This document shows, one piece after another, positions 51,301 through 60,031 of a DNA stretch of 64,000 nt. The notes below the pieces were generated by a model. It was not told where the DNA came from. It saw only the letters and a program-made list of their open reading frames with translations, and made no database searches. The position numbers and the translations under genes were made by a program. The stretch comes from an uncultured Senegalimassilia sp. (GTDB lineage: Bacteria; Actinomycetota; Coriobacteriia; Coriobacteriales; Eggerthellaceae), in contig NZ_CAKTVU010000001.1 in NCBI RefSeq assembly GCF_934630535.1, forward strand, positions 280,491 through 344,490, written 5' to 3'. The stretch's first letter is position 1, and each line of letters starts with the position of its first letter.

Positions 51301-54300
51301 TTTGATGTGACGGTTGACAACGCCACTGCGCAGATCAATGCCGGCGATGTGCTTATGATGTACGCGAAGCTGGCAAATGGGGAAATTGTTGCGGTACCTC
51401 TTGCCCTTGTATCGCAAGGAGACGAGGGCTCGCGTTACGTGGGCGAATACGTAGACGAAGAATACCTGGCGTTGCTTGAGGAAAACGAGGGCGAGGGGTA
51501 TCTCTTCTCGGAATTGCTCCAGTCGAAGAATCTTTTCATTCCCGAAAGCTACAGCTTTAGCAACTTCGCGCTTTCCTACAAGGCAAACCTTGATGAAGAT
51601 TACGAAGAGCGCGCGAAAAAGCGCATTGAAGATGAGGTTGCCGAAAGGCAGCAGCAATACAGTGCCTTCTGGGCGGACTACTGGGCGGGCTTTGAGGTGG
51701 ATGACACCGCCAAGCAGCAAGCCCAGGAAGTCGATGCCTCTTTGGGCGAGGTTGTAGCGCAGCTCGCCGAGCGAGATGATGCGAACAGCGAAGACGTACA
51801 GGCCACCATTGCCGAAATCGAAGCGTTGCGCCCCGATTTCCGCGACTTCGGATCTGCGCTCGCTCCCGACGACGACCTCTGGATTGCCTCGATCGATTCG
51901 CCTATTTTCACAGGGAAGCTTCCAGACGATATCAGCTGGACGGCTCCCACCGATGCCGAGCTCAAGGAGTGGTATGGCGACGAGATTCTGATGGACGGCA
52001 ACGGCAATGTCATTCTCGATGAGAACGGCAACGAGCAAAAACTCACCGACATTGCGCGCAAGTCCTTCGATGAAGTTCAGCAGGAAATCGAGCAGAAAAA
52101 CGCATGGGCGCGCAATACGCAAAAGACAATCGTGAACGGCCTTGACAAGCTGGGTCGCGAATCGGGCGTGGGCGCGCCGAGCGAATCGGGTTCGCCCTAC
52201 ACCCTGATAGACGACGTCATGAAGAAGGAGTGCGGCGATACGCTAACCATTTCGGACGGAGATAACGCGAAGGGCGAGCAGATATCCTCTTCGACGAATG
52301 GTCGTTTTACGGGTGATTACTTCGTCACCGAAGAACAGAAGAATGGTAAAGACGGCAAAACGCCTGGGATTTACTCGGGGATGACCGCTCGCGTGACAGA
52401 AGAGGCACCCCAGGGTGTCGAGGCGCCTGCGCGTGTTACGACTTATACGTCCAATTTCGATGAAGCTCATGAGCGTAGCGACGCCGCCGAAGCGGATATG
52501 TGGTCATCAGCGTGGAGCATTGTACGAGGTCAGGTGCTCGAACTGGCATCGCAGGGCTTCGATTATGCGAATAAGCTCACAATCAAGAACATCATCAACA
52601 GACGTTTGATGAAGAATATGCCGGTAAGTGAGGTTTCGCCTCTTATGGAGGCATATGCGAAAGCGAACTTGTTCGAGAAGGAAATGGAGGAAATTGGTAG
52701 AGCGAACAAGATGATGCAAACGGGCAAGGGCGTAACGGGCGTGCTCGGCTTGGCTAACGATTACTTCAGTATGGATAGCGCGAAGAATTCGCTCATTGAC
52801 AGCGGCAACGAGATTCGTCTCATCGAAACGGACATCGAGAATATCTACCAGCTCATTAAATACTGGCGTGCGTACAACCCCTGCGACAGCGATTGCCGGC
52901 GCTGCCTCGACGCGTTGTATGCTGAGCTTGAAGCCGCCGAGAAATACAAGGAATACCTTGTTGCCGAAGATGACGACAACTATTCGGATGTTATGAGGGG
53001 CTGCGGCACCTCAACGCTGAACGCCATGCTGTCAGTATGCAGCCTTTATGGTTCGGGCTCGTTCGGGGCGGCGGGCTCTGCGGGAGTGTATGGGTATTCC
53101 GACCTTATTGGCAACTTCGTTTCCAAGGTTTCGCTGTGTGCCGATGTGGCTTCGACATCTGCTCGCATGCTGCGCGCTCCTTGGGCTGACGTTGCCAAGA
53201 ACGAATACGCCGAGGCAACGGCGTATCGCATGAGCGTATGCAAGAATTCCGGGAAGAAGAAAAGCGAGGACGATGAATACCGTGAAACGATCGATTGGGA
53301 CCGTTTCTATGGGTCGGATGTTCGCTACTGCAATTATGGTGCGAATGTCATTCTCGACCCATCGGGCGTGGTGTATGAGGCGTTGGAGAGCAATCCCGTA
53401 GAGGGTGCAACGGCTACGTTGTGGACAAGGGGCTCCGCTTCCGGCGGGTCCGAGCAGGAATGGAACGCTGAGGCGTACGAGCAGCGAAACCCGCAAACGA
53501 CCAGCGGCGATGGTTCGTTCGCGTGGGATACTCCCACAGGTCAGTACCAGGTGCGCGTAAGCAAGGACGGCTATCGCGATTCGGCGAGCGAGTGGCTCAA
53601 TGTGCTTCCGATTCAGACAGGTGTGAACATCAAGCTAGAGTCCTCAAAAACACCCGAGGTTCAAGAAGCCTGGGCTGATCCCGACTGTATCGAGATCGCA
53701 TTCGACCAGTACATGAAGGCATCGGATTCCCTCGAGACGACCCTGGATGGAGTTGCCGCCGAACGCATAGAGTGGGTTGATCCTCAGGAGGCGTCCGAGG
53801 CGGATGGCTACGGCACGCTTTCTCGCGTGCTGCGGATATACCCGAAAAGCTCGCTTGCTGAAGGGTCCCAGGTGAACCTCGCCATAAAGGGCTTGCAGAA
53901 TTATGTGGGCACGGCTCTGGCAACGCAGGGGGAGAATTGGTCGCAGCAGCTGACGGTTTCCAAACATCCCTCCCAACTTGTGGCTAATTTCGAAAACGCT
54001 GTGGTGCTTCAGCAGAATGCCAGCGAGCCGGTGCAGGTTATCGCATATGTGCGCTATGCCGACGGGTCGCCTGTGGCTGGTCAGCGCGTGGTTGCGAAGC
54101 TGGAATCGGGTAGCCTTGCGTCGTTCAAAGGCGCCGCGTTCCAGAGCGATGCGGACGGAAGCGTGTGGGTTGAGGCCACGACCGACGCAGAGGGCAAGGC
54201 GAGCTTCCTGCTGGCAGGCGAATTGCCTGGCATGACGACGCTTGAGCTTTCTGCAAGCGGCACCGATCTTACTAAGGAGATAGCCGTGCGTGTGACGTCT

Positions 54301-54948
54301 GATGCGGCGCAGCCCGCACGTCCCGTGGCAACGATTGACGGCGCCGTATTCGACGCAGCTTCGCCGAAGGAGAATTCGATCGAGGTTGCGAAGGGCTCTC
54401 TTCTGGATCTTTCCTGCAGTACGGAAGGCGCAACTATCTATTACACCACCGACGACACGTGCCCGTGCATTGAAGACGGTTCGCGCGTTGAGTACACGGC
54501 TCCTGTTCCGGTGACGCAGAATACGCGATTCCGAATTGCGGCGTACAAAGAAGGCATGACCTTCGAAGCTTATAGCGAGCGGTTGAATCTTAATGTGACG
54601 GTTGCCGATTCTCAGGAGCCTAGTCCCGATCCTGGGCCTGTTGATCCTGGTCAAAAGCCTGGCTCCGATCTGAGCAATCCAGACGGCGGAACAGCGCAGC
54701 CTGGTGGGTCGGGTGCTACTTCTGGCGATACCTCAGAAGGCGGCAATTCCGCCGCAGACCCAGGTGCGAGCGGCGCTTCAGGTGCGGAGCAAGAAGACGA
54801 TGCCAATGCCGAGGCAACGGGTGTAGCATGTGCTGCAACCGGCGATTCGTCTGGTTGGGCGGTTGCGGCGCTTGTTGCGGGTGCTGTGCTCGCGGCGGGT
54901 GCGGCGACCTGCGCTTTGCTCAAACGCAGGCGCGAACGGCAGAGCTAG
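48304..54948 (+). CDS. Giant multi-domain cell-surface protein (2214 residues)
   Basis: A secreted surface protein. A basic signal peptide (about residues 1-45) is followed by an Ala/Asp-rich linker. Near residues 270-400 come BspA-like leucine-rich repeats (FEEGIECIAGGAFSNCNGL). Next are long beta-rich and alpha-helical regions without a family I recognise (about 1070-1660). Toward the C-terminus are a carboxypeptidase-regulatory-like domain (about 1700-1775), an invasin Big_1-like domain (about 1905-1990) and a CHB_HEX_C domain (about 2005-2090). A Pro/Gly linker, a hydrophobic helix and KRRRERQS end it. No LPxTG is present; ACAATGD precedes the helix and may be a LAxTG-like sorting signal. 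The ATG at 48304 follows GAGAAGGA. An adhesin role is inferred. Confidence 0.85.
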   Translation: MKRNATRRKKRMTLRARGRRACACMLSLVLAIGLVPSFGIAEVAQGEAGVAANVASASDDAANTEAVGMANGTDAPDSQKVAIPESSTDIDAAVIFEGNEPGAASDKNGEEAGSDSAPSAARDAASAQGSSASASADAAAAQDDAATLADDPEVGPNPFKQGVDAQSLLGLDNYDKHVTVDGEGNVDKTETAKRWKTKVGCEGKKMWAGTLIQDNGYWDQPGWSFVVDWPQPNPLHDAEVYAYIEKNYSGTTDGVERDVVIAEGDAGLTSVNFRDLFDGSHDVYIGGFGFKYNRLSSLSIPSFVKKINMDAFMQDGTNAFLTDLQFEEGIECIAGGAFSNCNGLAKQDLIEFPKSLKYLDGGAFTTCGALKVRFDNPDIRFGSQYDSDQDYPSLPFDDGTTVYAYKKKSDGTDSDPYRLSQQDTESSKHYNYVWLDDESSVVTVTGKVELPEGAAPGDVSVVMEQNGALKKLALAEDGSFTCPDAAIATECSITVQIAGYYDKNYLRTASQMGSSWDLGTIAASDFKKIAVQRMLPISVYTKNAANAEGEEALTNITSNPGLSFKLKRDGVDLASGEDADYVVQCNSVVLSEALANEGNFERLSLEVSTSDSLKLTGATVAYSSERGGFEATLSSWGGARVSTNAAYEGRSRVFLFSGTDANARCVVDSYTSVVWPDGQENPNWILSTGKLKAGTYVVAACKPDAVLSASNLGVLERSGVPYAKAEVEITDNSVSEVTLDVPDYDKEQLLKNAGVKSARVQAPGDGVVAGSEIIIEVAYDLDKPMPLEFTFGIPSADYHGVSAALKSSGNASCGVYGDSLVVNVDAQTTSDVLYIAFTPDKQQAYSLPVSLKAGDKVIPLGDASFLARGMTVKVADNCVKDTGNQATVYGVPSSFIELSIAGQTVGTAYTNALGHAQISFDIPEEVTQGLLFGDCVKLDAKSGQVDAHLDCFYRPGAKIKTFSITNAGKTQTRIVDGKETYDSLTVLYQFPKKKNAYWTFDVTVDNATAQINAGDVLMMYAKLANGEIVAVPLALVSQGDEGSRYVGEYVDEEYLALLEENEGEGYLFSELLQSKNLFIPESYSFSNFALSYKANLDEDYEERAKKRIEDEVAERQQQYSAFWADYWAGFEVDDTAKQQAQEVDASLGEVVAQLAERDDANSEDVQATIAEIEALRPDFRDFGSALAPDDDLWIASIDSPIFTGKLPDDISWTAPTDAELKEWYGDEILMDGNGNVILDENGNEQKLTDIARKSFDEVQQEIEQKNAWARNTQKTIVNGLDKLGRESGVGAPSESGSPYTLIDDVMKKECGDTLTISDGDNAKGEQISSSTNGRFTGDYFVTEEQKNGKDGKTPGIYSGMTARVTEEAPQGVEAPARVTTYTSNFDEAHERSDAAEADMWSSAWSIVRGQVLELASQGFDYANKLTIKNIINRRLMKNMPVSEVSPLMEAYAKANLFEKEMEEIGRANKMMQTGKGVTGVLGLANDYFSMDSAKNSLIDSGNEIRLIETDIENIYQLIKYWRAYNPCDSDCRRCLDALYAELEAAEKYKEYLVAEDDDNYSDVMRGCGTSTLNAMLSVCSLYGSGSFGAAGSAGVYGYSDLIGNFVSKVSLCADVASTSARMLRAPWADVAKNEYAEATAYRMSVCKNSGKKKSEDDEYRETIDWDRFYGSDVRYCNYGANVILDPSGVVYEALESNPVEGATATLWTRGSASGGSEQEWNAEAYEQRNPQTTSGDGSFAWDTPTGQYQVRVSKDGYRDSASEWLNVLPIQTGVNIKLESSKTPEVQEAWADPDCIEIAFDQYMKASDSLETTLDGVAAERIEWVDPQEASEADGYGTLSRVLRIYPKSSLAEGSQVNLAIKGLQNYVGTALATQGENWSQQLTVSKHPSQLVANFENAVVLQQNASEPVQVIAYVRYADGSPVAGQRVVAKLESGSLASFKGAAFQSDADGSVWVEATTDAEGKASFLLAGELPGMTTLELSASGTDLTKEIAVRVTSDAAQPARPVATIDGAVFDAASPKENSIEVAKGSLLDLSCSTEGATIYYTTDDTCPCIEDGSRVEYTAPVPVTQNTRFRIAAYKEGMTFEAYSERLNLNVTVADSQEPSPDPGPVDPGQKPGSDLSNPDGGTAQPGGSGATSGDTSEGGNSAADPGASGASGAEQEDDANAEATGVACAATGDSSGWAVAALVAGAVLAAGAATCALLKRRRERQS

Positions 54949-55184
54949 CTGCGCGGGCAGCCCCTGCGGAGGCGCTCCGCCTCGTCGGATCGCCTCCGCC
55001 TCGCCTCAAATGGCACGCGGCTAGCTGGCACGATGCCTCCGAGGCTTATCCCTGAGCGCTTCGCCGCGGCAGCAATCGCCCCATTCGTTCCAAAGCGTTC
55101 GGCGATGGCGAGATATTGACGCTGTGCGTTCCCGGGCGTTCGACGATGACAAGATTGGTAGTCGGTGGTGACTTGATGAATGAA

Positions 55185-55223
55185 GAAGTGTCATTCACAG
55201 ACGAAGACTGGGAATGACACTTC
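55185..55223. repeat. Hairpin 1 of three after the giant gene
   Basis: GAAGTGTCATTC (55185-55196) and GAATGACACTTC (55212-55223), a perfect 12-base stem with a 15-base loop; AT-rich sequence follows. It could end transcription of the giant gene, although it is 237 bases from the stop. Confidence 0.7.
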
Positions 55224-55263
55224 TCAGAATAAAATAAATCAATTGAAACATCGCTACAAACTT

Positions 55264-55289
55264 AGCGCACTGGATATAACCAGTGCGCT
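55264..55289. repeat. Hairpin 2 of three
   Basis: AGCGCACTGG with CCAGTGCGCT, a perfect 10-base stem and six-base loop (55264-55273, 55280-55289); no T run adjoins it. Confidence 0.65.
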
Positions 55290-55312
55290 TCAGCTCTAAC
55301 AAACATAACGAA

Positions 55313-55348
55313 AAAGGCTAGGTTGAAACTCGATTCAACCTAGCCTTT
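55313..55348 (-). terminator. Hairpin 3; terminator for the leftward AraC/ECF operon
   Basis: AAAGGCTAGGTTGAA and its exact complement (15-base stem, six-base loop). On the minus strand it is followed by TTTTTCG, a proper terminator. It lies about 210 bases past the AraC gene. Confidence 0.8.
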
Positions 55349-55555
55349 ACAGTGTTTGAGCTGCGGTTTTCTTTATTCGTGTACCTTTTCGGGGGAACTG
55401 GGCGAACTAAATCACATTCCAGAAAACCTCAAATCATTCGGTATAACTAATACACTTTTTAGTTGCTATCCACCTATTGTACGCTCGTCGTCGCCAACGG
55501 CTCGGGTCATACTGTCTTACAGCGCTCTTGAGCCACGCGTTTCATGCGCCGGTGT

Positions 55556-56551
55556 TCATGAGCGGCGAGGATTGCTGTTTCGAGCTCGATCCGAGGATGC
55601 GCGACTTACGCTACCTGAGCTGTTTGCAGCTCGGTACCCTGAAGGCGATCGTCCGAAGGTTGCCGCGAAAGCGGCGGAGAATTTGCTCGGGTTGCGATAT
55701 CCCACGGAGAGTGCAATGTCCGATATGTTTTTATTGGTAGCGACAAGAAGCTGGGCGGCGCGCCCCATACGGCATTGGCGGCGGTATGCCATCGGCGCAA
55801 TCCCGAACGCCTTCGTGAATTTTTCCTTGAAAGCGGATATGCCCATACATGACGCTTCTGCCACATCTGCCACTGCGACGTTCTGCTCGAGATTCGATCC
55901 GAGAAGCCTCATGCCCCTTTCAAGAGATTCGATAGTACTTCTTTGCAGATAGTCTTCTGCTCGTGGGGCAAGACGAGGGGTCGCGTTGACAAGGGAGATG
56001 AGTTCGAGCGTTTTGAGACGCAGCCGCATCAGCGGTTCCCGTTCGTCGATATTCCAAAACGATTCGAGAAGAGCCTTCATTGAGGGGTCGGGTGCGTAGA
56101 TCTTGCAGCCGCTCGACCCTGTGAGCCGTTGCGCAAGGGCATCGAAGTCGAGGGAGAGGAGGCGGGAGAGAACCTCCGCTCCCTCCGACCGGCTGATTCT
56201 GATGGTAAATCCTGTGTACAGCGGCGCGGGAAACCTCATGGAGCGCTTTCTAACCCGCTCGTCATGCACGGCAAGCTCACCGTCTCCGAGGCGGATGCCA
56301 TCGTCAAGTTGGAACCTACCGCGCAAGCACCAGTCAATCTGGAGCTCGAGCGGCTCGATGTCGTCCCATGACGCGGTGCCTTGGGGGATGCTGTTGAACG
56401 CCAGGGAAACGCCGTTGAAGAGCTCGAACACGTCAATGGCGCCTGCCTCGCTGCCGTCCATGCGCAGATGGTATCGAACGGACGCCCCGTCCGCTCTGAC
56501 GGCGCGCAGCTTGTCGGCATTTCTCTTTGCGAGTATGTCGAATACTGTCAT
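55556..56551 (-). CDS. AraC family transcriptional regulator
   Basis: A 331-residue regulator whose C-terminal 100 residues hold the double HTH of AraC proteins (VAVADVAEASCMGISAFKEKF, then ISDIALSVGYRNPSKFSAAF). The N-terminal 220 residues form an effector domain with no clear cupin motif; a similar type controls siderophore or metal uptake in Gram-positives. The ATG at 56551 follows AAGGAG; the ATG at 56614 would lie inside the upstream ABC gene. It is the last gene of the ECF operon and likely regulates it. Confidence 0.88.
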   Translation of the reverse strand: MTVFDILAKRNADKLRAVRADGASVRYHLRMDGSEAGAIDVFELFNGVSLAFNSIPQGTASWDDIEPLELQIDWCLRGRFQLDDGIRLGDGELAVHDERVRKRSMRFPAPLYTGFTIRISRSEGAEVLSRLLSLDFDALAQRLTGSSGCKIYAPDPSMKALLESFWNIDEREPLMRLRLKTLELISLVNATPRLAPRAEDYLQRSTIESLERGMRLLGSNLEQNVAVADVAEASCMGISAFKEKFTKAFGIAPMAYRRQCRMGRAAQLLVATNKNISDIALSVGYRNPSKFSAAFAATFGRSPSGYRAANSSGSVSRASSDRARNSNPRRS

Positions 56552-56555
56552 GGCC

Positions 56556-58151
56556 TCACTCCTTCTGTCGCGAAGAAGGTGTCTTGCGGATTGACGAATC
56601 ATCTTCTCCTGCATGGTATTCCGACTGGAAGAAGGACGCTAGCCGACTGATGCCGCTTTCTTCGAGCGGGTAAGCCTCCGTGATTCTCCCCCTGTCCATT
56701 ACGGCGACGTGCGTGCAGCACGATAGCGCGAACTCCGGATCGTGCGTGATGACGACCTGCGTGATGCCTCGTTCACGCACGCGGCGGATGCCTTCGGCAA
56801 CCTGTCGCATGTGGAAGAGGTCGAGACCGCTCGTCGGCTCGTCGTAGACGACGAGCGCCCGGTTGGTGGCAAGCGCTTGGGCGATGGCGACGCGCTGGCG
56901 CTGCCCGCCCGAAAGCGACAGCGGGTGATCTTCGGCGAACAGGTCGAGGTCGAGGTCGCGCAGGATGTCGAGCCCGCGTTGCTGCCTGTCGGGTCCCTCC
57001 ATGCCGAGCACCACCTCATCGAGCACGCTTTCCGAGAAGAGCTGGTGGCTCGCATCCTGCATGACCATGAAGCATTTGCGCCTGCGCGCACGCTTTCCCA
57101 GGCGAGCCCCTTCTAAGGTCACGGTTCCGTCGCATCGGTTGAGGCCGCATACGGCTTCGGCGAAGGTGGACTTTCCAGCGCCACATGCGCCGACAAGCGC
57201 CGTGATGCTTCCGACGGGAAACTCGAGGCTGGCGATTTCGAGGGTTTTCTCGAAGACTCCGTTTTTCCGGCAGTGTGCCGTCAGGTTCTCGAGGCGCACC
57301 ACGTTTTCTCCGAGCGTCGCCTTTTGCGTATAGGGCATCGCTGGAGCGCTACAGCAACCGCTGTTTCGGAAGGCGTCGTCGACGCTTTGCGCGCGCAGCC
57401 CGAGCCGTATGCGCTCGGCATCGTCGAGACGCGCGAACTCGTCAGCCGTCCATCGGCGCGCGAGGCGGCCGTTGTCGAGGTAGAGCACGTAATCCGCGAT
57501 CCCTTTAAGGTAGTGGATCCGATGCTCTGCCACGAGTACGGCGGTCCCTGTGGCTTTCCAGCGCGAAATTGCCATGCGAAGCTGCGCGATTGCCTCGAAG
57601 TCGAGGTTGGACGACGGCTCGTCCAGCACGACGAGCGCGGGAGACGTAGCCGCGGCGCTTGCGCACGCCACGCGCTGCTTCTGACCGCCCGAGAGAGAAA
57701 AGAGGCTTTCGTCGATCAGGGGTGTTAGATTGAACTCCTTTGCCGAAGCGTCCACCCGCCGTTCGATATCGGCGGGTTCGAATCCCAGGTTCTCGCATCC
57801 GAAGGCGACTTCTCCCCGAACATCGACGTTGTAGAACTGAGTCTTGGGATTTTGAAAGACGCTGCCGACGAATCGTGCGGTCTCCCAGAGCTCCGCATGC
57901 GCGACGTCGAGGCCGCATACGCGAACGGTGCCGGTTTCCGTCCCTTCGTAGAAATGCGGCGCGAGGCCATTCGCGAGGCGCGTGACGGTGGTCTTGCCGC
58001 AGCCGGACGGCCCGCACAGCAACGCAACCTCGCCTTTCCCCAGCGAAAGGGATATTCCCCCGACACCTGCTCCGGAGCGTCCCCCCGCATAGGAAAACGA
58101 CGCTTCGCTCATGAAAAGGACGGGGGATTCGGTCTTTGTTTCTTTTATCAT
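56556..58151 (-). CDS. ECF transporter ATPase, two NBDs in one chain (EcfA1-EcfA2 fusion)
   Basis: A 531-residue protein with two ABC domains. The first has GPSGCGKTT (about 48), SLSGGQKQR (about 155) and VVLDEPSSNLD; the second has GACGAGKST (about 325), SLSGGQRQR (about 430) and VVYDEPTSGLD. It powers an energy-coupling factor vitamin/metabolite importer with the T and S proteins upstream. The ATG at 58151 follows GGAGGCG and overlaps the T gene by four bases. Residues 270-290 link the halves. Both halves have complete Walker motifs. Confidence 0.92.
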   Translation of the reverse strand: MIKETKTESPVLFMSEASFSYAGGRSGAGVGGISLSLGKGEVALLCGPSGCGKTTVTRLANGLAPHFYEGTETGTVRVCGLDVAHAELWETARFVGSVFQNPKTQFYNVDVRGEVAFGCENLGFEPADIERRVDASAKEFNLTPLIDESLFSLSGGQKQRVACASAAATSPALVVLDEPSSNLDFEAIAQLRMAISRWKATGTAVLVAEHRIHYLKGIADYVLYLDNGRLARRWTADEFARLDDAERIRLGLRAQSVDDAFRNSGCCSAPAMPYTQKATLGENVVRLENLTAHCRKNGVFEKTLEIASLEFPVGSITALVGACGAGKSTFAEAVCGLNRCDGTVTLEGARLGKRARRRKCFMVMQDASHQLFSESVLDEVVLGMEGPDRQQRGLDILRDLDLDLFAEDHPLSLSGGQRQRVAIAQALATNRALVVYDEPTSGLDLFHMRQVAEGIRRVRERGITQVVITHDPEFALSCCTHVAVMDRGRITEAYPLEESGISRLASFFQSEYHAGEDDSSIRKTPSSRQKE

Positions 58152-58885
58152 GCAATCGCCTCCGGGAATGCGAGGCTCAAGGCGAGCGCCGCCGTTGCGG
58201 CAAGTGACACGGCGATAACTACAGCGTCGACCAATGCGAACCCGACGCTGCCGGTGTTCGTTCTTGGCCAAGGCGCGCCGAGTCCTCGCGCCAAGGCGGC
58301 CGCGGACAGATCCTCCCCGATGGAGACGGCGCAGCTCATGAGTGGGACGAGGCAGTTTTCCACATAGGAAGCCCCGCGGGAGATCGGGGTGATGTTTCGC
58401 ATCCGCATGGCGGCGTTGATCGCCCGCGCTTCCTGGCCAAGCGTGGGAAAGAACCTGAACAGCACCGACAGCGGAATGGCAATCCAGTCGGGAATGCGCA
58501 TGCGCCCCATTGCCGCCATGAACTCGGATACCGTCGTCGTGGCGAATACGAAATATGCGAGTGCAAGGGTGGGCACGAAGCGGGAGACTACAGTCGCCGT
58601 CGCAACGGTAATAGCGTTCGCTATACCTTCAAGCGTGGGCGCGGCGAACGCAGCGAGCGCGTAAGACCCGAGATACGCCGCGAGCATGAGCCCTGCCGCA
58701 TGCATGCGCCCTGATATCGCGAGCAGACCGAACGGAAACAGCAGCATCGCCGTGCGCACGGCGAACATCGCGCCTCCGTTTCCTCCGAGCAGGAGTACTG
58801 TTGAGATTGCGAACAGCATCACCATCTTTGTGCGCGGGTCGAGCCGCACCGACCGCTCTCCTGCCTTTGACCGAAGCAGTTCCAT
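58148..58885 (-). CDS. ecfT: ECF transporter transmembrane (T) component
   Basis: A 245-residue membrane protein of the EcfT/CbiQ family with about five helices. The coupling motifs are RAINAAMRMRN (about 165) and ALARGLGAPW (about 205); each carries the A-R-G/N-type signature that contacts the ATPases. It couples ATP hydrolysis to the S component. It follows the S gene by 25 bases and overlaps the ATPase gene by four. Confidence 0.9.
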   Translation of the reverse strand: MELLRSKAGERSVRLDPRTKMVMLFAISTVLLLGGNGGAMFAVRTAMLLFPFGLLAISGRMHAAGLMLAAYLGSYALAAFAAPTLEGIANAITVATATVVSRFVPTLALAYFVFATTTVSEFMAAMGRMRIPDWIAIPLSVLFRFFPTLGQEARAINAAMRMRNITPISRGASYVENCLVPLMSCAVSIGEDLSAAALARGLGAPWPRTNTGSVGFALVDAVVIAVSLAATAALALSLAFPEAIA

Positions 58886-58910
58886 TATCTAAGGTCCTTC
58901 CGCGGCATCT

Positions 58911-59531
58911 CTACGCGATGCCCGCGCGCACGAAATGTTTCTTCAAGATGGCGCGCCCGACGAAGCCACCGATGATTCCCGTTACGAAACATGCTACGAG
59001 CAGAACCGGATACATCTCCGGCTGCAGATAGGTCATGAGCTCATTCACGTAGGCGTCGCCGTATTGGGCGCGCACGGTGGGGAGGTACGTGTCTGCAGTG
59101 ATGAGAAACGGCAGGAAGTTGCCGATAATCCAGCAACTGAACACGCCATGCGACAGGATGGCACGCGATGCTGTCGCGTAGCCTCCCGATTTCCAGATGA
59201 GGTCTGCGATGATCCCGAAGACGAGACCTGTTGCGATAGAGAAGTAGCCCATGCCGGTGATGAACATGATGATGCCGGTGAGCAGGCCGAGTATCGTTAT
59301 CATTCCGAACTTGCGTGCGCGCGTGAGAAAAAGCATGTACGGAATTCCTGCGATGAGCGGAATGATTCCGCAAATGGCTGCCATGAGGATGGGGATGAAT
59401 CCCAGGCACGCTACCGCGAACACGACGACGAAGTATATCGCTGTGAAGATGCCTACGTTGATGAGGTCTTTTCCTGTTAGTCTCTCTCCAGTTTTCGACG
59501 TGGAAGCGGATGCGTTCCCAGTGGTTTTCAT
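58911..59531 (-). CDS. ECF transporter S component, MptD/Trep_Strep family
   Basis: A 206-residue substrate-binding membrane protein with six helices, matching the Trep_Strep/MptD group of putative S components (LTGKDLINVGIFTAIYFVVVF, PIMAAICGIIPLIAGIPYMLF-like). The substrate of this family is not established. It is the first gene of the operon S-T-A-AraC. The ATG at 59531 is preceded by AAAGGATTC. Confidence 0.88.
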   Translation of the reverse strand: MKTTGNASASTSKTGERLTGKDLINVGIFTAIYFVVVFAVACLGFIPILMAAICGIIPLIAGIPYMLFLTRARKFGMITILGLLTGIIMFITGMGYFSIATGLVFGIIADLIWKSGGYATASRAILSHGVFSCWIIGNFLPFLITADTYLPTVRAQYGDAYVNELMTYLQPEMYPVLLVACFVTGIIGGFVGRAILKKHFVRAGIA

Positions 59532-59570
59532 GTGCGAATCCTTTCCCGTGCGACTCTTCGGCCGCTGCGT

Positions 59571-59598
59571 ATTCTATGAAGTTAGCACTATGCAACAA
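59571..59598 (-). promoter_or_regulatory. Candidate promoter of the ECF operon
   Basis: On the minus strand TTGTTG (59593-59598), a 16-base spacer and TAGAAT (59571-59576), 40 bases before the S gene start. The spacer is short by one; the -10 is good. Confidence 0.45.
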
Positions 59599-59653
59599 CA
59601 ATCCATTTTGGCGAATACGCACAGAGCTGCAACTCCAAATAGCCGCGCGTGCT

Positions 59654-60031
59654 CTAAAAGGCCGCACGTCCTGCAGGACGGAAGGGTTCGATTTGCGACC
59701 GCCCGGGACGGCGCTGCCACAGCGTGGGGGGTACCGTACCATCTTGGCAAAACCAAGCACGGGATTGGAATTTGTCGAGCCGAATCGCGTCGATGTAGTC
59801 TCCGGTGCCTTCCGGCCAGCCGATGAAGACGATCTTCTGGCTCGATGAGATGGCGGTCTGAGCGAACTGGTCCTCGTTGAAGATGGAGGCATCGACGCTG
59901 CCGTCGACGGGGCCGGTCGGACCAGCCTCGGTGTCATCGCTCTTTCCGATCATGTTGTAGAGAAGCTTGGAGAACTTGCCGGTGTTTCAGGCCTCGACAA
60001 TAAGAACCGATTCGGCGGTGTTAAACATCAT
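59654..60031 (-). pseudogene. Unrecognised gene with an in-frame TGA (possible pseudogene or selenoprotein)
   Basis: The reverse strand from ATG 60031 reads MMFNTAESVLIVEA, TGA at 59987-59989, then NTGKFSKLLYNMIGKSDD, DGSVDASIFNEDQFAQ and SQKIVFIGWPEGTGDYIDAI. The two sides fit as one protein. The TGA may be a mutated GGA or similar, or a selenocysteine codon. I see no obvious SECIS hairpin right after it. After about RLDKFQSR the frame becomes Arg/Pro-rich and probably out of register. I do not recognise the family. Confidence 0.4.

Larger units (their letters stand above)
54949..55555. other. Non-coding region with three tandem hairpins
   Basis: No gene in about 600 bases. Three strong inverted repeats lie between 55185 and 55348 and are listed separately. 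The remainder is plain: GC-rich near the giant gene, AT-rich after 55180. Confidence 0.6.

Noticed and set aside
57770..57792. GGTTCGAATCCC, a tRNA T-loop-like sequence
   Set aside because: It lies inside the well-supported ECF ATPase gene and no tRNA cloverleaf can be drawn around it.
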